Assembly (NCBI RefSeq): GCF_033118175.1
Contig: NC_083701.1
Location: 55,007,001 to 55,071,000 of the forward strand
DNA: 64,000 nucleotides
Direction: 5' to 3'
Source of the DNA: Dama dama
Lineage: Eukaryota; Chordata; Mammalia; Artiodactyla; Cervidae
Shown here: positions 48,174-58,654 of the stretch, piece after piece
Position numbering within the stretch: the stretch's first letter is position 1
Layout of the letters: the number at the start of each line of letters is the position of its first letter
Translations under genes and position numbers: made by a program
The notes under the pieces: model-generated
What the model saw: only the letters and a program-made list of their open reading frames with translations
The model's database searches: none
What the model was told of the DNA's origin: nothing

Positions 48174-48242
48174 AGAACTGATTATTTAAAAAAAAAAAAA
48201 AAAAAAAAAAGGAAGGTCAATGAATTTGAAAGAAAAAGTATT

Positions 48243-48470
48243 GGAACTTCCCTGGTAGTTCAGTGGTTAAGAATCTGCCCTCCAATGCAGGGGATGAGGC
48301 TTCCATCCCTGGTCGGGCCACTAAGCCTACAGGCCACAATTATAGAGCACATGCGCTCTGGAGTTCCCGCGCCACAATTAGAGAGAAGCCCCGGAGTCTC
48401 AATGTGTGCCTCAACCAAGACCCGATGCAGTCAAAAATAAAAATAAACTAATATATTTTTTTAAAAAAGA
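48243..48470 (+). mobile_element. CHR-1-type SINE
   Basis: aacttccctggtagttcagtgg, gccacaattatagagcacat, aagacccgatgcagtcaaaa. Flanks aagaaaaagtat and aagaataagtat differ by one base and are probably the target duplication. A 22-base A run lies at 48189-48210, before it. Confidence 0.88.
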
Positions 48471-48665
48471 ATAAGTATCCACACTCAATGAATAATGTTG
48501 GTCGTCTGTAGAGATATACACTTTATATCACAGGCTCTCTGTGTAGGAAAACTTTGAAGATGCAGGAAACTCTCAAGGTTTCCAATTAAGGTTTCAAGGC
48601 TGTCCCCTCATGTCTAAAGTATCACTGTTAGCAGTGACACCACTCTCCAGTGAAGAGAGTGACTC

Positions 48666-49245
48666 TTTGGGGGGCTTTAAAATCACTGCAGATGGTGATT
48701 GCAGCCATGAAATTAAAAGACGCTTGCTCCTTGGAAGAAAAGTTATGGCCAACCTAGACAGCATATTAAAAAGCAGAGACATTACTTTTTCAACAAAGGT
48801 CCGTCTAGTCAAAGCTATGGCTTCTCCAGTAGTCATGTATGGATGAGAGATTTGGACTATAAAGAAAGCTGAGCACCAAAGAATTGATGCTTTTGAACTG
48901 TGGCACTGGAGAAGACTCTTGAGACTCCCTTGGACAGCAAGATCAAACCAGTCAATCATAAAAGAAATCAACCCTGAATATTCATTGGCAGGACTGATGC
49001 TGAAGCTGAAACTCCAATACTGTAGCCACCTGATGGGAAGAGCCAACTCATTGGAAAACACCCTGATTCTGGGAAAGATTGAGGGCAGGAGGAGAAGGGG
49101 GCTACATAGGATGAGGTGGTTTGATGGCCTCATCGACTCAATGGACAAGAGTTTGAGCAAACTCTGGGAGATAGTGAAGGACAGGGAAGCCTGGCGTGCT
49201 GCAGTCCATGGGGTTGCAAAGATTTGGACATGACTGAAAAACTGA
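48666..49245 (+). mobile_element. BovB LINE copy C, right part to 3' end
   Basis: Resumes at ggggggctttaaaatcactg, exactly where the left part stopped. It runs through gatgaggtggtttgatggcc to the BovB end (gactgaaaaactgaacaac). Confidence 0.92.
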
Positions 49246-50055
49246 ACAACAGCAACACTCCTAAAGTTTTAAGTAAAAACTATGAGATTTCTGCCTGTGT
49301 CTACTTGTATCTATATGTGTCTGTGTATATATATCAAAGGCTGATTAGACAATTAAATATAAATTCTCAAAAATATAATAAAGCTAAGCAAAATATTTTT
49401 GAATTTCATATGATCTAGGATTATTTTTGGTAAATAAAAGCTAGTTTAACTCTGCTGGTGAAATTAATATGGACATGTCTTTAAAGGTATTAGTATTATG
49501 CATATTATGCATATTACATTTATTATACCTGTGTCAAGTAAAATCAAATAGGCTCATTTTTATCTGTTACAAAATTTGTCAGCAAAGTAAAACAAAAGAT
49601 CTTTAAAATAATGATTTATTTAATGTCTCACAAAACTTTCATGAATAATCTATGTATGATAGTTAAGAACAAATAAATTATGTGGATGTAAATGATATCA
49701 ATTTTTAAGGAAATTTTTTAATTATAGTTTTTTTTTTTAAACAGTATTTCTAGTCAAATAGCTTCTTATATCTCTTGGTAATGTGCAGCCTCATAGTTTT
49801 GCTAAGCTAAATTAGGGAGAGTCACAATGTTTTAGTGCTCACTTTGTTGTGCTTACCTTGACAATATATTTTGATGAACGTTATGTAAAATATCAGTATA
49901 TCATTTTGATATATAATCTCTTTTCTCAAAAACATATACAACTGGGCCTTTGACTTCTAACAGGCAGAACAGTTTTCAGAGCTTTCTGAGAATCTGTTTC
50001 CTAGGTTATAATCCTCAATTTGGCTCAGAAAAAAAATCCCTTTATTTTAACTATT
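49246..50055. other. Unique intergenic DNA
   Basis: AT-rich; nothing recognised. Confidence 0.55.
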
Positions 50056-50207
50056 AAAAAACAAAACAAGTAATGATATAAAGATGATCACTGAGGAGAT
50101 GAGAGCAATTTACAAACAAAACAAGAATTTTGACAAAGAGGAAATATAGAAACATACAAAACAAGTCACAGAGCTGAAAAATACCTGAACCTAAAAATGT
50201 AAAATCT
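50056..50207 (+). mobile_element. Older L1 ORF1, part (a)
   Basis: agatgatcactgaggagatga, attttgacaaagaggaaat and gagctgaaaaatac match the coiled-coil-coding part of L1 ORF1. It is interrupted by BovB copy D and resumes at 51133. Confidence 0.75.
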
Positions 50208-51132
50208 TCTATGGAACAACTGATTCGTTCAAGACTGATAAAGGAGTAGGACAGGGCCGTCACCCTGTTTGTTTAATCTGTATGCTGAGCACATTATGAG
50301 AAATGCTGGGCTGGATGAGTTACATGCCAGAATCAAGATAGGTGGGAGAAACATCAACCTCAGATATGTGGATGATATCACTCTATGGGCAGAAAGCAAA
50401 AAAGAACTAAAGAACCTCTTGATGAGGGTGAAGGAGGTGAGTGAAGGAACTGGCTTAGAACTAAATATTAAAAAAACTAAGATCATGGCATTTGGCCTAC
50501 TACTTTATGGCAAATATAAGGGGAAACGGTGGAAGTAGTGACAGATTTCCTCTTCTTGGGCTCTAAAATCACTGTGGATGGTAACTGCAGCCATGAAATC
50601 ATAAGACATTTGCTTCTTAGCAGGAAAGCTATGACAAATCTAGACAGTGTGTTGAAAAGCAGAGATATTACTCTGCCAACAAAGGTCTGTATAATCAAGG
50701 CTATGGTCTTCCCAGTGGTCACGTACAGTTGTGAGAGCTGGACTGTAAAGGTGGTGCACCAAATAATTAATGCCTTCGAGCTATGGTGCTGGAGAAGACT
50801 CCTGAGAGTGACTTGGACAGCAAGGAGATCAAACCAGTCAATCTTAAGGGAAATCAACTGTGAATCGTTGGAAGGATTGATGCTAAAGTTGAAACTCCAG
50901 TATTTTGGTCATCTGATGTGAACTGCTGGCTCATTGCAAAAGTTCCCGATGCTGGGAAAGATTGAGGGGAGAAGGAGAAAGGGGCATCATAGGATGAGAT
51001 GGCTGGATGGCTTCACCAATTTAATGGACATGAACTTGGGCAAACTTTGGCAGATGGTGAGGGACAGAGAGGCCTGGTGTGCTACATCCTGTGGGGTTGC
51101 AAAGAGTCAGACATGACTGGGCAACTGAACAA
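50208..51132 (+). mobile_element. BovB LINE copy D, RT to 3' end
   Basis: Starts within RT (GVGQGRHPVCLICMLSTL-like). The 50269-50538 frame shows LRYVDDITLWAESKKEL, so the catalytic line is YVDD rather than YADD, before a frameshift. The 50529-50921 and 50934-51116 frames carry the post-RT part. Ends gactgggcaactgaacaac. Confidence 0.92.
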
Positions 51133-51952
51133 CAACAAAAGTTCAATAGAGGGGTACAATAGCAGACTAGGTAAAACAGAATAAAGGATCAGTGAACTCA
51201 AAGAGAGGGCAGTCATCCAATTAGAAGAGCAAAAAAAAAAAAGAGAGAAGAATGAAGACAGCTTAAGGGACTTGTGGGACACTATCAATTGGACCAACAT
51301 ATATATATTATAGAGAGTGTCAGAAGGAGAGGTAAGAGAGAGCAGAAAACTTATTCAAAAAATTAATGACTGAAAAATTGCATAACCTGGGGAAAGAAAC
51401 AGATATCCAGATCTAGAAAGCCCAGAGAGAACCAAATAAGATAAATCTGAAGAGATACACACCAAGAAACATTATAATGAAATTGTCAAAAGTTACAGAG
51501 AAGAAGAGAATCTTAAAAGCAGTAAGAGAAAAGCAACATGTTATGCATAAGGAAACCCCCATAAGACTATCAAAGTTTTCAGCAGAAACTTTGTAGGCCA
51601 GAAGGGAGTGGAATGACATAATCAAAATGCTGAAAGCAAAAAAAAAAAAAAGCTGTTAATCTATAATTCTCTATCTGGCAAAGTTGTCCTTTAGAATAAA
51701 AGGAAAAATAAAGAATTTCCCAGCCAAAGAAAAGCTGAAGGAATTCATCACAATTACACTAGCCTTACAGGAAATATTAAAAAGAATTCTTCAAGCTGGA
51801 ACAAAAGGATGTTATTTAGTAACAAGAAAATATATGACAGTATAAAACTCACTGGTAAATATAAATATATAGTTAAATTCAAAATACTATCATATAATGT
51901 GTATGGGTAAATCACTTATAACTCTTGTATAAAGATTAAAAATAACTATAAA
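51133..51952 (+). mobile_element. Older L1 ORF1, part (b)
   Basis: Continues ORF1: gcagactaggtaaaacagaa, cttaagggacttgtgggaca, then the RNA-binding region (ccataagactatcaaagttt, gaaactttgtaggccagaag) and the C-terminal part (ttcatcacaattacactagcc). Multiple stops. Confidence 0.85.
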
Positions 51953-51954
51953 GA

Positions 51955-54302
51955 GAGGTCCAGGCCAAGATGGCAGAGTGTGAAGACCATGAGTTCACCT
52001 CCTGTCATGGGCACACCAAAATTTTAACTATTGATAAGAAAGACCAGAATCTAGCAAAAAAATAAATAAATAAAATAAAAATCTTCTATAACTAAAGATA
52101 TAAACAAGTTGTGGTATAGTCAAGTATCATACCCAGGATGAGTGGCCCACAAATGGGAGGATAATTAAACTTGCAGAGTTTCCTCAAGGAACAATGGGTC
52201 TGAGCCCCACACTGAGCTTCCAAACTTTGGGATCCTACACTGCAAAGCTGAATTTCCAAAATGTCTGACTTTGAAAGCCAGTGGAGCTTACTTTGGGGAG
52301 ACCCAGAGGGCTGTGGGAAATAGAGCCTCCACTCTTAAAGAGTACACACAGAATTTCACACATTCCGAGACCCAGGGAAGAAGCAATAATTTCAAAGAAG
52401 CAAGGGTCAGACCCATTTGCTGCTCTTGCAGTCTCCTGAAGAGAAAAGAAAAACTACAGTTCACATTGCGGACACAGACACTGGTGGCAGGCATTATAGA
52501 GAGCTCATTTTATCACAAGGATACTGGTGCTGGCAAGCACCATTTTGGAAATCTCCCTCCAGCTTATTAGCACCTGAACCCAGCCCCACCCACCAGCCTG
52601 TTGACACCAGCACTGGGACACCTCAGGCTAAGCAACTAGCTGGGCAACAACACAGCTCCACCTACCAGCAGGCAGGCTGCCTTAAGACCTCCTAAGCCCA
52701 CAACCACACTGGGATACAATCCTGTTCACTAAAGGGCCCAGGACCTAGCCCCACATACCAGTGTGTAGGCAGTAGCCCGAGGACACCCAGGATCCTACAG
52801 CCAGAGACACTGGGACTCAGCTCTGACCCCCAGTGATCCAGCTTCAGTCTCAGAACCAGTCTCACCTACCAGCATGTGAATACCAACCTCAGGAAATCCT
52901 AGGCCCCAGCCCCACCCACCAGGAGGCTGACACACCAACTCCAGGACACGCAGGGCCCTGCAGCCAGAGAACTTGAGACCTGGCTCCATCTACCAGCAAG
53001 CTAGCATTAGCCCTGCAACCTCTTGGGCCTTGGCCCCACCCACCAAAGCCTCACCCTGGGACCAGCCACACCCACCAGCAGGCCAACAATAGTTCTGATA
53101 CACCTTGCACACCTCAACCAGGCACCCTGGATCTGGTCCAAGCTACCACCCACTGACACAAGCTCTTGGACACCCCAGGACCCCCAGAAAGCTGTCAGGA
53201 ACCAGTCCACCTACCAGCAGGTCTACACCAGCTCTTGGCCCTAAGGGCTGTGCAGACAGAGATCCCAGGACTCAGCTTTGTTTACCAGTCAGTTTGAACT
53301 ACACCCAGAAACCCTGGGCCTTGGACCTACCCACCAATAGTTTTAAGCCAGCTCAGAGATACCTAAGCCCTGCACCAGAGACCCCAGGATCTGGCTCTAC
53401 TTGCAAGTAGGCCAGCACTAGCTCCAGGACCCAGCTTTTCTCAGCACTGGGTGGACACCAGCCCCATGATCACCTGAGCCTCTGCAGCCTGCCTTACTGG
53501 GACACAGTCAACACAGCAGCAGAATGGCATCAGACCTGGGACCCATCAGATCCCAACACTGCCTACCAGCAGGCCTACAAGAGCTCTGGGACAACTTGAG
53601 TCTCTCAACCAGCAACTCTAGGATCTAGCCCCACACTCCAATGGGCTGACACCAGCTCTGAGACCTCCAGGACTCTACAGCCAGAGGCCCTTGGACTTAG
53701 ATCCATCTACCAACAAACAACAGCTCTGAGACACCTTGATCTCCTTCAAGGAGATGAGCCACACTAAAACTTAGCCACACCTACCAGTACACCAGCATCA
53801 GCTTTGGGATACCTCAGAACTCAAAGCCAACCGTGTCTGTAACTAACCCTACCAACTAGCAGACTGACACTAGATCTGTGAATCCAGACCCTGAAAACAA
53901 TCAACCCAGGAGTCAGCTCTACCACCAGTGAACCAACAGTAGCCCTGGGTGTCCCTGGGTTTCTGTAGCCACCTGCCTCATGACCTAGCCCTGCCAACTA
54001 GAAATGGCAGCCTCTGTACAAGGAAGGGTCTGGCAACCAATTGGACTGGGGGCCAGCCATGTCTACCAGATCACCCATAGTAGCCATTCCACCACAACAG
54101 AAGTACCCACACACCCCACAGGGAACATATTACCCCTAGAGAACATATCTCTGGTGATCAGAGTAGAATGTGCTATTGGGACACATAGGACAGTTCTACA
54201 AAAGACCACTTCTCCAAGTCAGAAAACATAACCAACCTACCAGATACATAGGAAAAAACCAGCAAATTAGGCAAAATGAGATGACAGAAGAACATTTTCC
54301 AA
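51955..54302 (+). mobile_element. Old mammalian L1 5' UTR
   Basis: Starts ccaggccaagatggcagagt, the usual 5' terminus. It includes tgactttgaaagccagtgga and, near its end, acacataggacagttctaca and aaaagaccacttctccaagt, all expected in the 5' UTR of older L1 families. The middle is a diverged tandem array, listed separately. It joins ORF2 sequence at about 54302 without ORF1. Confidence 0.85.
52560..54070 (+). repeat. Diverged short tandem array inside the L1 5' UTR
   Basis: About 22 occurrences of a cacccaccagcagg-like line followed by acaccagctctgggacacc-like sequence, with a mean spacing near 70 bases. GC-rich and strongly diverged between units. Open frames here (for example 53105-53410) are products of this composition. 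Confidence 0.75.
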
Positions 54303-56981
54303 AGTCCATGGCCAGAGAGTGAATTCTGTCAAACATTTTGAGAAGAGTTAACACCTATCCTCTCAAACTATTACCAAAAACTTCAGAGAAAGGAACACTT
54401 CCAAACTCATTCTACAAGGCCAGCATCACCCTGATATCAAATCCAAAGATATCACAAAAAAAGAAAATTACAAGCCAATAAAAAAGAACAAAGACGCAAA
54501 AATCATCAACAAAATATTAGCAAACAAAATTTAACAATGCATTAAAAAGATCATGAATCATGAGCAAGTGGGATTTACAAGGTATGCAAAGTTGGTTCAA
54601 TATCTGCTAATCAATGAATGTGATATGCCACATTAACAAATGAATAGAAATCCTATGATCATCTCAACAGGTGCAGAGAAAGCTTTTGGACAAGCTTTCA
54701 AAAAAATGGATATCAGCATCCATTTATGATAAAAATTCTCAACAAAGTGGGTATAGTAGAATCTTTCTCAACATAAAAATGGCTGTATATGACAAGCCCA
54801 CAGCCAATGTTATGTTAAACAGTAAAAATTGCAAGCTTTAGGATCATGAACAAGACAAGGATGCCCATTTTCACCACTTTTATTCAACATAGGGGTAGAG
54901 ATCCCAGTTAGATCAATTAGCAAAAAAAGAGAAAAAAGGATAATAAGGTGTCCAAATTGTTCGCAGATGACATGATACTATATACAGAAAATCCCAAAGA
55001 CACTACCAAGAAATTACTAGAGCTCAGCGTATTTGATAAAGTTGCTACCTAGAAAATTAATATACAGAAATGTTGCATTTCTATATACTAACAATGAACT
55101 GTCAGAAACCAAGAAAAAAATTCCATTTATCATTTCACCAAAACAGAATAAAATACCTAGGAATAAATCTATCTAAGGATGTAAAAGGAAAATTATAAAA
55201 CAGTGCTGAAGGAAACTGAAGAGGATCCAAACAAATGGAAAGATGTACATTGTTCATGGACTAGAAGCATTAATATTGTTAAAATGATGATATCACTGAA
55301 GACAATCTACAGATGAGATTTAATGCAATCCTATTAAATGGCATTTTTTCTCAGAACTAGGAATAATTCTAGAATTTTATAGAAATATAAAAGACCCTGA
55401 GTAGCCAAAGCAATCTTGTGTAAGAAGAACAGAGCTGTATGTATCATTTTCCCTGACTTCAGACTAAACTACAAAGCTCCATTAACTAAAACAATATGAT
55501 ACAGGTACAAAAACAGACACAGCTCTGTGCAACAGAATAGAGAATCCAGAAATAAACCCATATATGTATGGTTAATTAGTTTATGACAAAGAAGTCAAGA
55601 ATATATGATGCAGAAGGGTTGTCATTTCAATAAATGTGTTGGGAACTTGTCACATGAAAAAGAATGAAACCAGATCCCTAAATTATACCATACATCAAAA
55701 TAAACCTAAAATAAATTAAAGACTTTAAATAAGATCTGAACTATAAAATTCCTAGAAGAGAACATATGGGGTAAACTCCTTAACATTGGTTTTGGCAGCG
55801 ATTTTTTTTTTTTTTGGATTTAACTAAAAGCAAAGGCAGAAATAAATAAATGGAACTACATCAAACCAAAGTTTCTGCTCAGTGAAGGAAACCATTAATC
55901 AAATGAAAATACAACCTGTGGAATAGGAGAAAATATTTGCAAAACACACACCTAATAAGACATTAATATCCAAAATACATAAGAAACACATAAAAACCAA
56001 TAGAAAAAAAACCAAATTAAAAAATGAATAATGGACCCAAATAAACACTTCTCCATAGAAGACATACAGATGACCACCAGATACATGAAAAGATACTCAA
56101 GATCACTGATCATTAGGAAAATGCAAATCAAAAGCAAAATGTGATATGATCTTACATCTGTTAAAATGCCAATCATAAAAATCCAGTAACAGATAATAAA
56201 TACTAGTGAAGACAGAGAGAAAAGAGAACCCCTGTTCACTGCTCTACTGAAAAACTATGTGCCATCTCCTCAAAAAATTAAATAAAAACTATGTGATCCA
56301 TCAATCCCACTTCTGGATATTCAACTAAAGGAAAATTACTACTCAGAAAGGTATCTCCATATCCATGTGTCTCCATGTTCACTGCAGTATTACTTAAAAT
56401 AGCCAAGACATGGGAACAACCTAAGTGTTTATCTAGGGATGAATGGATAAAGAAGATGTGATATATATATGTATATATATATATGTATACACACAATGAA
56501 ATAATTTTCAGTTATAAAAAGAGATGGAATTCTGTCATTTGTGAATATATTGATGGAAATTGAAAACATTCTGCTAAGTGAGGTAAATAAGACAGAGAAA
56601 CATGAATACTGTATGATCTCACTTAATTGTGAGTTTGATAAAATCTGAACTCATAGAAACAGATAACAGATTGGTGGTTGCCAGAGGCAGGGGGTGACAG
56701 TAGGGGAAATGGATGGAGGTAGTCAAAAGGTACACACTTCTAGTTATAAAATAAAGAAGTTATGGGGATATTGTCTATAGCATAATTACTATAGTTAACG
56801 ATACCGTACTATAAATTTACAAGTTGCTAGGAGAGTATAATTGTGAGGTGATGAATATTAACTACACTTATTGAGATAATCCTTTCACAATGTAGACATA
56901 TCTAATCATTAGTTATATATCTTACACTAATGCAATGTCATATGTCAATTATAATGCAGTAAAACTGGAAAAAATAAAAAA
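54303..56981 (+). mobile_element. Old L1 ORF2 (RT to end) and 3' UTR
   Basis: Begins ggccagagagtgaattctgtc in the segment before RT, then passes gatcatctcaacaggtgcag, the ADD line (cgcagatgacatgatactat at 54961), and the C-terminal region. The 3' UTR has gaactcatagaaacagataac, ggtggttgccagaggcaggg and a terminal aaaactggaaaaaataaa. Frames are destroyed. Confidence 0.9.
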
Positions 56982-57134
56982 TGTTGAATAATGAAAATGA
57001 TAATCCCAAGAGTGACTTAAAAAGACAACACTTCACACTCACTCTTAACTAATATTAACTTATTCCAGAATTCAGTCTCTTCACAATCTCCATTAAAATG
57101 TTTCTTGTTACCGAAACAAAACTAAACTAAAAGG

Positions 57135-57257
57135 ACAACAATAAGATATCATCTCACACCTGTTAGGATAGCTATTAACAAAAAGTCAAGATGATAAGCT
57201 GAGAAAGGAATGCTTATATGGTGTTGGTGATAAAGTGAACTGGTATAGCCATTATGG
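57135..57257 (+). mobile_element. L1 ORF2 C-terminal fragment
   Basis: caataagatatcatctcacac, then ctgttaggatagctattaac and tggtatagccattatgga match the late ORF2 region on the + strand. Confidence 0.75.
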
Positions 57258-57324
57258 ATCAAACCTAAGTCTCTCTCACTGAAGGCAAATTTTTTACTAT
57301 CTGACCTTCAGGGAAGCCTAGTCT
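57258..57324 (-). mobile_element. Bov-tA head fragment
   Basis: gatcaaacctaagtctctctc, ttttactatctgaccttcag and ggaagcc fit the reverse-complement tRNA-like head only. Confidence 0.65.
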
Positions 57325-57654
57325 AACCTAAATGTGCTTGTGGTAGGTTATAGTTGGACAAAATTATCTAACACAAATCCTATTTCATAATAAAGTATTA
57401 AATAGTTGATGTAATTTACTGAATACTATACTGAAAGTGAAAAACAGAATGGTTGTTTGGGTGCAGAGTAGTTATTTACCCTCAAGATTGCATGGTTTAC
57501 TGAAAGTTGTGGCTAGCTACTGTGGGCCAGCATCATGAGAGAGAGAAAAATAGAAAGAGAGAGAGAATTGTACTGAATATTACTAGCTAGAGAAAAGATC
57601 AAAACTCAAAACATGGTTTCTACTGAATGTATATCACTTTTATACCACTGTAAA
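57325..57654. other. Unique intergenic DNA
   Basis: Contains a (GA)-rich run at 57536-57567; nothing else recognised. Confidence 0.5.
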
Positions 57655-57880
57655 GCTGAAAAATCACAAGGACCATCTGTATTTAATGGTGACTTTCAGT
57701 TGATAACACTATATTGTATAGTTGGATTTTGCTGAGAGTAGAACTTAAATGTTCTCTCACACAAAGAAATGATAAATATGTGAGGTGATGTATGGGGGGA
57801 ATTCTTTCATAATATATACCCTAATACATACCAAATAATGTACAATTAAACTTCAATAAAGCTAAAGGAAAAAAAGACTG
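57655..57880 (+). mobile_element. L1 3' UTR fragment
   Basis: gtgaggtgatgtatgggggg, aatgtacaattaaacttcaat and an A-rich end resemble older L1 3' UTRs; diverged. Confidence 0.55.
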
Positions 57881-57995
57881 AAACTAATAGCCTGCAATTA
57901 TTCTGTGTTAATGAGGCTGATCTTTGACTGCCTTATCATATATGTATCACATCACTGACCACTCATCCCACAAAATATCCCCATCCAAATCCCAC

Positions 57996-58654
57996 CTATT
58001 ATACACTGAATCGCTGCTGCTGCTGCTGCTAAGTCGCTTCAGTCATGTCCGACTCTGTGCGACCCCATAGATGGCAGCCCACCAGGTCCCCCGTCCCTGG
58101 GATTCTCCAGGCAAGAACACTGGAGTGGACTGCCATTTCCTTCTCCAATGCATGAAAGTGAAAAGTGAAAGTGAAGTTGCTCAGTTGTGTCCTACTAGTA
58201 GCGACCCCATGGACTGCAGCCTACCAGGCTCCTCCCCCCATGGGATTTTCCAGGCGAGAGTATGGGAGTGGGTTGCCATTGCCTTCTCCAATACACTGAA
58301 TTATGCACCTTCAAAATCCATATGTTGAAGCTCTAACCCTCAGTGTGAATGTATTTGAAGATAAGGCCATCAAGAAGGTGATAAAGTTATAAGAGGGCAC
58401 ATGGTTGGGATCTAAATCCAATAAGACTTGTGTTCTTATAAGAGGAGAAACACCAAAAGAAGGCATGCAAGAGGAAAAGCCATATGAGGACACAGTGAGA
58501 AGATAGCTACCAGTGAACCAAGGGGAGAGGTCTAAAGAAAAATCAAACCTTCCAATACCTGATCTCAGACGTTTGGCCTCTGAACTAAGAGAAATAAATT
58601 TCTGTTATTTAACCACCCAGTCTATGGTATTTCATTAAGGTAACTTTAGAAGAC
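57996..58654 (+). mobile_element. ERVL-MaLR-type solo LTR split by Bov-A2
   Basis: The left tip (57996-58011) and 58302-58654 together read like an MST/MLT1-class LTR: ccatatgttgaagctctaac, tgaggacacagtgagaagat, agagaaataaatttctgtta (including AATAAA) and cacccagtctatggtatttc. No internal retroviral sequence flanks it. An old, solo, non-coding copy. Confidence 0.8.
58012..58290 (-). mobile_element. Bov-A2 dimeric SINE with (AGC)n tail
   Basis: Two Bov-A units in reverse orientation (gtcatgtccgactctgtgcg and gttgtgtcctactagtagcg). The tail is six-unit GCT on this strand at 58014-58031. The exact 11-base duplication atacactgaat (58001-58011 and 58291-58301) shows the insertion site within the LTR. 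Little diverged, hence young. Confidence 0.96.

Larger units (their letters stand above)
47439..48665 (-). pseudogene. Poly(A)-tailed retrocopy of an unidentified transcript, split by SINEs
   Basis: On the - strand this reads about 0.6 kb of unknown sequence once three SINEs are removed, ending in an A-rich tail (seen as T-runs at 47439-47458). A TATAAA variant signal lies about 20 bases before the tail. Exact 14-base repeats tttggggggcttta (47425-47438 and 48666-48679) border it inside BovB copy C, the hallmark of L1-driven retroposition. The parent gene is not recognised. Alternatives are an unrecognised transposon 3' end or a retroposed non-coding RNA. Confidence 0.55.

Noticed and set aside
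52560..54070. CRISPR-like repeat/spacer array
   Set aside because: Repeats are diverged, spacing is irregular, and the array lies inside an L1 5' UTR of a mammal.
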